Below are positions 34,095-40,166 of a DNA stretch of 40,166 bases, piece after piece. The translations under genes and the position numbers were made by a program. The stretch is from Emcibacter sp. (GTDB lineage: Bacteria; Pseudomonadota; Alphaproteobacteria; Sphingomonadales; Emcibacteraceae). Where the stretch lies: assembly GCA_021774875.1 (NCBI GenBank), contig JAJFIP010000252.1, positions 1 to 40,166 of the forward strand, written 5' to 3'. Position 1 is the first letter of the stretch. The number at the start of each line of letters is the position of its first letter. The notes below the pieces were generated by a model, which worked only from the letters and a program-made list of their open reading frames with translations, was not told where the DNA came from and did not search any database.

Positions 34095-36614
34095 ATGCAG
34101 GAAAAAGAATTAAGATTAGCTTTGGTCTGTTTTGGCGGGGTTTCGCTTGCCGTATATATCCATGGAACCTCCAAGGAAATTCTGAAACTGGTCCGTGCAT
34201 CCAAGGCCTTTCACAATGACCCTGATATCCATGCCGCCAGCCGGAAAAAATATATTTATCCCAATGAACATCTGCTCGATAAGGCGGATACGGAACTGGT
34301 TTATTTTGACATTCTGAAAGCACTGTCCCCCGAACTGGAACTCCGGGTAATCGTTGATGTTATCGCCGGAGCATCTGCGGGCGGCATGAATAGTATTTTT
34401 CTGGGTCGGGCCGTGGCCCATGATCTGAGCATGGATCACCTGCGCGATCATTGGCTGGAAGAAGCAGATGTCAGTCGTCTGGTCGGCCAGAAAAAACCCG
34501 CCGGAACGTTGGACAAAATGCTTTCCAAGCCCATTGTAAATTACTTGAGCCGTAAATATCTCGGCGATACGGCACTGGCCGATCAGGTACAAAATAAACT
34601 CCCGGCCCTGATGAATATCTGGAAATTAAAGCCGCCCTTTGATGGTAAACATTTTCTGGGACTGATGTATAAGGGACTAAACGCCATGGGTAAGATCAAG
34701 GGCCATTCCCTGATGCCTTATGGCCATCGGCTTGATCTTTATGTCACAGTTACCGACTATTATGGCTTTCGGCGCGTGATCCCGCTCAATGATCCCCCAT
34801 ACATTCATGAACGAGAGCATCGCCATAATCTTCATTTTTCCTATCTTAACAAGAAGAACAGTAATGCTGCTGAAAACAACAACCCCGATAACAATATTGA
34901 AACAGATTTTGAGTATTTTGACATTCCGGCATTAAGCTTTGCCGCCCGGGCCACATCAAGTTATCCCGGGGCTTTCCCGCCAGCACAGCTTAGGGAAATG
35001 GACAATTTTTTAAAAGATCTTGATAAAAGCTGGGTTAGAAAAGACGACTTTTTAAAGAGAAATTTTTCAGAATATGAAAAATCCGGCCTTGACCCCATGC
35101 TGACATCTTTTCTTGACGGCAGTATTCTCAATAACAAGCCCTTTGATCAGGCGATTTCGGCCATTCAAGGACGGGCGGCCTTCAGGGAAGTGGACAGACG
35201 GATTATCTATGTTGATCCCAACCCGGAACGGCTGATTATCCCGCCGACTGGGGCGCCACCCTCTTTACTTAATACCATCAAGGGCGCCATGTCCAATATT
35301 CCCATGAATGAGCCAATGCATGATGATCTGACCGATATTCAGGTCTATAACCAGCAAATCAGAACCATTAAAACCGTGATCGACCATGCCAAACCTGAGA
35401 TAGAGGAACTGGTGGCTGAGATTTCCGGCAAGACCCTGGATACCATAACAGATGCGGGGCAAATCACTTATCTGCGTATCATAGCCAATGTAAAATCCGT
35501 AACCGGGGCCGGGTTTTCTTATGGTGGCTACGCACGACTGAAAGTGCGCAACACGGTTGCCGCCCTGACCAATCTGATCGCCGATATTTGTGGCTTTAAC
35601 CCCGGCAGCCGTCGGCGAAGACGGTTATTTTGTGTGCTGCATCATCTGGCTTTCAGGGATAAATTTGATTTTTCCGCTTATTCTGAAAGGATGGAAAAAC
35701 ATAACCAGTCAAAACTAATGGGCTGGGTTAAGGGGCTAATGCAAAAAAATGGCCGGGCTGACCCCTTGCCCTCATGGGGCTATTTCCTGACTAAATTTGA
35801 TATTAAATATCAGCGACGCCGTCTGCTGTTTGTCATTAAAGACCTCAACACCCATTATTCTCATCACCCTCAGGATGCGCGGAAACTGGATCAGCTGAAA
35901 CGATCACTTTATGATATTCTGGAAGATGTCAGTAATTGTGCCAACCCGGATACCATTCCGCCCAAGGTTAAAGAGGCCCTGCTGCGCGCCTTTTGCCCGG
36001 TAGCAGAACTTGATATTGATGATGATATGCCAGAGACTATGATTGGGGAAATGCTGAAAGATCATATGACGGGTCTGAATTCCGCCCTGGACGGTCTGGC
36101 GAAAATTCTGCATCTTGATCATTATAAATACGCTGCTGACAAGCTTATTGCCGACCAATATAACATTAACTGGGAAAGCGGGCTTACCAAGAGTCTGGCC
36201 ATCAGCTATATCGGGTTTTCCTTTTGGGACGTGACAACATTTTCCATAATGGGCTCAAAAGAGCTCGGTGAATTCAACGAAGTAAAAGTCAACCGCATCA
36301 GCCCCAAAGATACTTCGGTACTGCGCAGGAAAAGCGATGACATGCCGCTTCATGGCATTGCAATGGCCGGATTTGGGGCTTTTTTCAGTCGCAAAGATCG
36401 GGAGAATGATTATCTCTGGGGAAGAATGAACAGCGCAGAACGGCTAATTGACCTGCTTTATAATCAGGCCCAGATTTCCGGTCTGGATCATAAGCTGGAT
36501 GTGGTTGCTCTGAAAAAACGCGCCTTCCTGACCATATTGGATGTGGAAGAAAAACACTTGAACGAAATCCCCGGCCTATTCACCGAGCTGCGCGAAAAAG
36601 TTAGCAAGCTCTAG
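34095..36614 (+). CDS. Large patatin-like phospholipase (DUF3376 type)
   Basis: This 839-residue protein carries a patatin hydrolase domain at its N-terminus. It has an oxyanion-loop-like CFGGVSLAVYIHG at 11-23, the nucleophile elbow GASAGG with Ser94, and the catalytic Asp in LDGSI (Asp341). The Ser-Asp dyad is thus complete. The long C-terminal part (about 380-839) is mostly helical and matches the DUF3376-bearing patatins of actinobacteria and proteobacteria. No signal peptide or clear membrane segment is seen. It probably acts on lipids at the inner face of the membrane. Its TAG stop is the first three bases of the palindromic element that follows. Confidence 0.88.
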   Translation: MQEKELRLALVCFGGVSLAVYIHGTSKEILKLVRASKAFHNDPDIHAASRKKYIYPNEHLLDKADTELVYFDILKALSPELELRVIVDVIAGASAGGMNSIFLGRAVAHDLSMDHLRDHWLEEADVSRLVGQKKPAGTLDKMLSKPIVNYLSRKYLGDTALADQVQNKLPALMNIWKLKPPFDGKHFLGLMYKGLNAMGKIKGHSLMPYGHRLDLYVTVTDYYGFRRVIPLNDPPYIHEREHRHNLHFSYLNKKNSNAAENNNPDNNIETDFEYFDIPALSFAARATSSYPGAFPPAQLREMDNFLKDLDKSWVRKDDFLKRNFSEYEKSGLDPMLTSFLDGSILNNKPFDQAISAIQGRAAFREVDRRIIYVDPNPERLIIPPTGAPPSLLNTIKGAMSNIPMNEPMHDDLTDIQVYNQQIRTIKTVIDHAKPEIEELVAEISGKTLDTITDAGQITYLRIIANVKSVTGAGFSYGGYARLKVRNTVAALTNLIADICGFNPGSRRRRRLFCVLHHLAFRDKFDFSAYSERMEKHNQSKLMGWVKGLMQKNGRADPLPSWGYFLTKFDIKYQRRRLLFVIKDLNTHYSHHPQDARKLDQLKRSLYDILEDVSNCANPDTIPPKVKEALLRAFCPVAELDIDDDMPETMIGEMLKDHMTGLNSALDGLAKILHLDHYKYAADKLIADQYNINWESGLTKSLAISYIGFSFWDVTTFSIMGSKELGEFNEVKVNRISPKDTSVLRRKSDDMPLHGIAMAGFGAFFSRKDRENDYLWGRMNSAERLIDLLYNQAQISGLDHKLDVVALKKRAFLTILDVEEKHLNEIPGLFTELREKVSKL

Positions 36615-36715
36615 AATATTCTGCGTTTAATCGTGGCAAGGCAGCCGAGGCGAAGTGTACATGAGTACATGAGACGAAGTCTACCGCTGTCCACGGTTGA
36701 AGGCAGAATATTCTA
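36612..36715. repeat. Long inverted-repeat element between convergent patatin and sufA genes
   Basis: Perfect 13-base arms, TAGAATATTCTGC (36612-36624) and its complement (36703-36715), bound the element. The pairing continues inward for 12 positions with two wobbles and one mismatch. The core holds the direct repeats GAGGCGAAGT (36647-36656) and GAGACGAAGT (36671-36680). Between them is a tandem octamer (GTACATGA twice) that can form a TGTAC-ATGA-GTACA hairpin. The two arms provide the TAG stops of patatin (plus strand) and sufA (minus strand). It may act as a two-way terminator or mRNA 3' stabiliser. Confidence 0.75.
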
Positions 36716-37045
36716 AACGCTGAAACTTTCCCCGCAACCGCAACTGCCTTTTGCGTTGGGGTTTGTGAAAATGAACCCGCTTTGAAATTTCTCATTTCGG
36801 TAGTCCATCTCGCTGCCGAGCAAGTAAATCAGCGACATGGCATCCACATATAGGGTGATGCCTTTATCCTCTATTTTTTCATCAGCAGGATTAACATCGT
36901 CCACATAATCCACCGTATAAGACAGACCATTGCAGCCTTTGGTCGATGTGCCGAGCCGAACCCCGTGACAGGCCTTGCCCCGGCTATGCAATATTTCCCT
37001 GATCCGGTCTGCGGCGGCATCGGTTATGGTAATTACCCTGTCCAT
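36713..37045 (-). CDS. sufA: HesB/IscA-family iron-sulfur cluster assembly protein (SufA)
   Basis: This A-type carrier accepts iron-sulfur clusters from the Suf scaffold and passes them to target proteins. The 110 residues contain the three conserved cysteines: Cys38 in TSTKGCNGLSY, and Cys102 and Cys104 in the C-terminal GSCGCGESFSV. It is the last gene of the suf operon, two bases after sufT. Its TAG stop lies in the arm of the inverted-repeat element shared with the convergent patatin gene. Confidence 0.94.
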   Translation of the reverse strand: MDRVITITDAAADRIREILHSRGKACHGVRLGTSTKGCNGLSYTVDYVDDVNPADEKIEDKGITLYVDAMSLIYLLGSEMDYRNEKFQSGFIFTNPNAKGSCGCGESFSV

Positions 37046-37047
37046 AT

Positions 37048-37431
37048 CTACATAAAGCCCATTTCAAGTCGAGCGGCTTCGCTCATCATATAGATGGTCC
37101 AGGGCGGATCCCAGACCAGATCCACATTAACGTCCCGTACCCCATCCACATCACCAGCCTGCAACTGCACATCGCCGGGCATGGTTTCTGCCACCGGACA
37201 ATGGGGCGTGGTCAGGGTCATAATAATGTCCACATTGGCATCCGCCGCCACATTCACTTCATAGATGAGACCCATCTCATAAATATCAATAGGTATTTCC
37301 GGGTCATATATTTCCCGCATCCGCGCAACGATCTGTTCCTGCAGGAATTTCCGGGTATCTTCGTCAAGAGGGATGGAAAAATCCCGTTCCTCAGAAGTTG
37401 TCTCAATTGACTGTTCTTCGCTGCTGTTCAC
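37048..37431 (-). CDS. sufT: SUF-system protein SufT (DUF59/MIP18 family)
   Basis: SufT is a DUF59 protein needed for iron-sulfur protein maturation under high demand. The 127 residues include MREIYDPEIPIDIYEMGLIY and the conserved cysteine in TTPHCPVAETMPGDV, then VNVDLVWDPPWTIYMMSE. A polar N-terminal extension of about 25 residues precedes the domain. It lies between sufS (30 bases upstream) and sufA (two bases downstream), the usual alphaproteobacterial order. Confidence 0.95.
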   Translation of the reverse strand: MNSSEEQSIETTSEERDFSIPLDEDTRKFLQEQIVARMREIYDPEIPIDIYEMGLIYEVNVAADANVDIIMTLTTPHCPVAETMPGDVQLQAGDVDGVRDVNVDLVWDPPWTIYMMSEAARLEMGFM

Positions 37432-37461
37432 TTTTCTATCCTGTTCTTCTATCGTGGAAAT

Positions 37462-38700
37462 TCATGAAAAAATCCGGTTAACCTTATGAAGACCGTCCAC
37501 AAGCCGGTCAATGTCCTGTTCCGTATTATACAGCCCCAGTGACGCCCGCGCCGTTGACGGAATATCGAAAAAATCCATCACCGGCTGGGCGCAATGATGT
37601 CCGGTACGGATGGCGATGCCGTCCTGATCCAAAATGGTGCCAATGTCATGGGGATGGGCGAGATCCATGGTAAAAGATATTATCCCCGCCATGTTATCGG
37701 CCTGACCGATCAGTCTCAACCCCTTTACCTCTTGAATTTTTCCGAGCGCATAGTCAAGCAACCGGTCCTCATACTGGCCAATATTATGGAACCCCAAGTC
37801 TTCCACATAATCAAGGGCCGCGCCAAAGCCTATACCGCCTGCGATATGGGGGGTTCCGGCCTCAAACTTGTGGGGCAGGTCATTATAGACCGTTTTCTCA
37901 AAAGTCACTGACCGGATCATATCACCACCGCCCTGATATGGCGGCATGGCGTCAAGCAAGTCTTCTTTGGCATAAAGCACACCAACACCAGTGGGGCCAT
38001 AAAGCTTGTGTGCGGAAAAGACATAAAAATCCGCGTCCAGCTCCTGCACATCCACCCGCATGTGCGGCACGGCCTGACAGCCATCTACCAGAACTTTTGC
38101 GCCAACCTTATGGGCGGCTTTGATAATATCCTTGATGGGCGTAATAGTGCCGAGCGCATTGGATATATGGGTGATGGCTACCAGCTTTACTTTTTCACTG
38201 AGCAGCTTTTCAAATTCGTCAAACAAAAAGTTGGCTTTATCATCAATGGGGGCGACCGTAATCACAATATCTTTCTCATCGCGTAGTATCTGCCACGGCA
38301 CTATATTGGAATGGTGCTCCAAGCGGCTTAAGACAACCTCATCACCAGATTCTAGAAATTTGCGGCCCCATGTCTGGGCCACAAGATTGATCGCTTCCGT
38401 GGCCCCACGGACAAAGATAATCTCTTTATGGCTTTTCGCATTGATAAAATTCTGGATTTTGACCCTGGCATCCTCATATTTCTGAGTGCCTACCTGCGAC
38501 AGATAATAGACCCCCCGATGGATGTTGGCATATTCCTCAGAATAACTTTTCTGGATAGCATCCAGCACCCTTAGTGGTTTTTGTGCAGACGCCCCGCTAT
38601 CAAGAAAAGTCAGCGGTTTGCCATATATTTTCTGATTGAATATGGGGAAATCCTTGCGAATTTCCTCAACATTATAATTACTTAGGGGATTAGGCGTCAT
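37462..38700 (-). CDS. sufS: Cysteine desulfurase SufS
   Basis: SufS is a pyridoxal-phosphate enzyme that takes sulfur from cysteine for cluster assembly. The 412 residues carry the PLP-binding lysine in FSAHKLYGPTG (Lys232). The persulfide-forming cysteine is in RTGHHCAQP (Cys370), the short-loop arrangement of group II desulfurases. RGATEAINLVAQTWG and LSRLEHHSNIVPWQ are further family segments. Its ATG overlaps the sufD stop (ATGA). No sufE is seen within the window. Confidence 0.97.
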   Translation of the reverse strand: MTPNPLSNYNVEEIRKDFPIFNQKIYGKPLTFLDSGASAQKPLRVLDAIQKSYSEEYANIHRGVYYLSQVGTQKYEDARVKIQNFINAKSHKEIIFVRGATEAINLVAQTWGRKFLESGDEVVLSRLEHHSNIVPWQILRDEKDIVITVAPIDDKANFLFDEFEKLLSEKVKLVAITHISNALGTITPIKDIIKAAHKVGAKVLVDGCQAVPHMRVDVQELDADFYVFSAHKLYGPTGVGVLYAKEDLLDAMPPYQGGGDMIRSVTFEKTVYNDLPHKFEAGTPHIAGGIGFGAALDYVEDLGFHNIGQYEDRLLDYALGKIQEVKGLRLIGQADNMAGIISFTMDLAHPHDIGTILDQDGIAIRTGHHCAQPVMDFFDIPSTARASLGLYNTEQDIDRLVDGLHKVNRIFS

Positions 38701-40013
38701 AATGCCACCTCCCCGGACAGCCAGCCTGCGGCTTGTTCTGTGAATTTATCCTTTACTATTTCATCATCCAGCTGGTCAAATACTTCGGCAACAAAGGCCT
38801 CGACCAGCAGACCCTTGGCAGAGGCTTCATCCAGACCCCGTGATCTCAGATAAAAAAGTTGATTGGCGTCCAATTCTCCCACCGTTGCCCCATGAGAACA
38901 TTTCACATCATCGGCATAGATCAGAAGTTCCGGCTTGGCATTGGCCTCTGCCTTGCGGCTAAGCAGGAGATTCTTATTGGACTGGTCGGCATTGGTTTTC
39001 TGGGCATCACGGGCAACAACCACTTTTCCCTGAAAAGCCGACTTTCCGCCCTCATCCAGTACACCGCGATATATTTGGCTGCTCTGGCAGTTGGGCTGAT
39101 TGTGATTGATGCGGGTAAATATATCATGAGATTGGCTGATTCGGCCAAGATATGCGCCGCGCAGCTCTATTTCAGCAAATTCACCGGTGAAGCTGTTAAC
39201 CAGTTCGGTACGGCTGATCTCGGCACCAAGTTGCAGGCTGATATGGCTAAAACGTGCCTTTTCTGCCACTTTGGTATGCAGTTCTGTCATATGGATGGCC
39301 TGTTTGCCCTGTAACTGGAATTGGACCAGCGACAGTTCAGCAGTTTCCTGTAGCGTGATTTCGCTGATCATATGGCTCCAGTAGCGCTGATTTTCCGGTC
39401 CAATAAAAGTTTCAATAATTCTGGCCTTAGACGCTTTGCCCGCCGTAACCTGTGACCGGACCGGCAGCAGCTTCATATGGGTGCCGGAAGTGACAATATG
39501 GATAATCTGTATTGGTTGGGTAACTTCCGCGCCGGCGGCCAGTTCAAGATAATAGCCATCGCTGACCATGGCCCGGTTCAGGTTGTTTAAAGCCGTAGAG
39601 CTTTCAGAAGTCACCAAAGACAAACGAAAATTTTCGGTATTTTCTGAAAATACCGCGAATGTAACGCCATCCCCAACCGGGTATGACGACAAGTCCGGAT
39701 AGATATGGCCATTGACAAAAACCACTACCGGGCCATCAATGTTATCCAGATAAGCCTGATCAAACAGACCTTTGATTTCCGTCTGCTGGTTATCAATATT
39801 AGCAACTTCATAATTCTCATTAGCTAAAAACCCAAGATTGGTATATTTCCATTCCTCTAACCGTGGGCCGGGAATACCGGTGGCGGTAAATTCACTCATG
39901 GCATCACGGCGCAGTTCATCCAGCCAGACCTGATCCGCACCGGTAAGAGACGCTCTAACCGCTTCAAATCTATTACCTATTTCAGGATTATCCAGATGTA
40001 AAATTTTTACCAT
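38697..40013 (-). CDS. sufD: Fe-S cluster assembly protein SufD
   Basis: SufD forms the SufBC2D scaffold on which new clusters are built. The 438 residues show a helical N-terminus with PGPRLEEWKYTNLGFL, then the long right-handed beta-helix. The C-terminal signature is ADDVKCSHGATVGELDANQLFYLRSRG-like (here read in two parts: DDVKCSHGATVGELD and QLFYLRSRGLDEASA). It starts three bases after the sufC stop and overlaps sufS, so the operon is tightly coupled. Confidence 0.96.
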   Translation of the reverse strand: MVKILHLDNPEIGNRFEAVRASLTGADQVWLDELRRDAMSEFTATGIPGPRLEEWKYTNLGFLANENYEVANIDNQQTEIKGLFDQAYLDNIDGPVVVFVNGHIYPDLSSYPVGDGVTFAVFSENTENFRLSLVTSESSTALNNLNRAMVSDGYYLELAAGAEVTQPIQIIHIVTSGTHMKLLPVRSQVTAGKASKARIIETFIGPENQRYWSHMISEITLQETAELSLVQFQLQGKQAIHMTELHTKVAEKARFSHISLQLGAEISRTELVNSFTGEFAEIELRGAYLGRISQSHDIFTRINHNQPNCQSSQIYRGVLDEGGKSAFQGKVVVARDAQKTNADQSNKNLLLSRKAEANAKPELLIYADDVKCSHGATVGELDANQLFYLRSRGLDEASAKGLLVEAFVAEVFDQLDDEIVKDKFTEQAAGWLSGEVAL

Positions 40014-40016
40014 ATC

Positions 40017-40166
40017 TCAAGCCGCATTTTCTTTTATACCCAGACCAACATAACCCTTGTCTTCCAATTCCAGGGCTAATTGCTTGTCTCCGGTTTTGAC
40101 GATTTTGCCCGCTGCCAGAATGTGAACAAAGTCCGGCACCACATAATCCAGCAGTCTTTGATAGTG
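40017..40166 (-). CDS. sufC: Fe-S cluster assembly ATPase SufC (C-terminal fragment, off the right edge)
   Basis: Only the last 49 codons and the TGA stop are in the window. The sequence [19 protein letters not shown] followed by [19 protein letters not shown] is the typical SufC C-terminus after the switch region of this ABC-type ATPase. The nucleotide-binding motifs lie outside. Identity is supported by the position directly before sufD. Confidence 0.92.
   Translation of the reverse strand, partial: HYQRLLDYVVPDFVHILAAGKIVKTGDKQLALELEDKGYVGLGIKENAA

Noticed and set aside
34095-36614. Patatin gene as a CBASS-type defence effector
   Set aside because: No nucleotide cyclase (CD-NTase) or other defence gene is adjacent, and the DUF3376-type long form with housekeeping neighbours argues against it.
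1-40166. tRNA, rRNA, CRISPR array, transposase or prophage genes
   Set aside because: Gaps were read for clover-leaf motifs, regular repeats and mobile-element proteins; none was found.

Overview
The window looks like chromosomal DNA of an alphaproteobacterium of moderate GC content. The evidence is the gene set and gene order: a class I (archaeal-type) lysyl-tRNA synthetase, the run metK-trmB-rimP-nusA-ylxR/L7Ae-infB-rbfA-truB-rpsO-pnp, the run rsmB-rpe-heparinase II/III-purH, a 1604-residue NAD-glutamate dehydrogenase, a DUF1674 (SDHAF4-like) gene and a suf operon with sufT. A genus cannot be given; a Kordiimonadales, Sneathiellales or Rhodospirillales-like lineage would fit. No insertion sequence, prophage, CRISPR array, tRNA or rRNA was found, and gene-free gaps are all under 300 bases.

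Layout. Positions 1-10603, all on the minus strand, hold the translation and RNA-metabolism block. metK and trmB lie upstream. A promoter and an intrinsic-terminator-like hairpin precede rimP-nusA-ylxR-infB-rbfA-truB-rpsO, and pnp runs off the left edge behind a long leader hairpin. Positions 10805-14357 (minus) hold an isolated phosphoglycosyl transferase, lysS and a short-chain dehydrogenase. Positions 14520-17170 (plus) hold feoA-feoB, behind a Fur-like box, and a small SpoIIAA/STAS-like protein. Positions 17167-21551 (minus) hold a cyclase-family hydrolase with iorA-iorB, an aryl-pyruvate:ferredoxin oxidoreductase. Positions 21807-27831 (plus) hold a PAS_5-like protein and the large NAD-glutamate dehydrogenase. 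Positions 27978-33339 (minus) hold rsmB, rpe, heparinase II/III and purH. Positions 33411-36614 (plus) hold the DUF1674 protein, a SixA-like phosphatase and a large patatin-like phospholipase. Positions 36713-40166 (minus) hold sufA, sufT, sufS, sufD and the 3' end of sufC.

Most of the window is conserved housekeeping sequence. The less ordinary signals are regulatory or structural. They are a perfect inverted repeat over the cyclase-iorAB promoter, another in front of the dehydrogenase, and a probably leaderless Fur-controlled feoA. There is also an attenuator-like hairpin before rimP, and a possible 11-codon leader ORF before ylxR. Structured palindromic elements sit in two convergent junctions; in one of them the two matching arms supply the TAG stop codons of both neighbouring genes. 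Possible new functional links are cyclase with IorAB, the PAS_5 protein with NAD-GDH, and SixA with the DUF3376-type patatin. No clearly novel multi-gene system such as a defence island could be supported.
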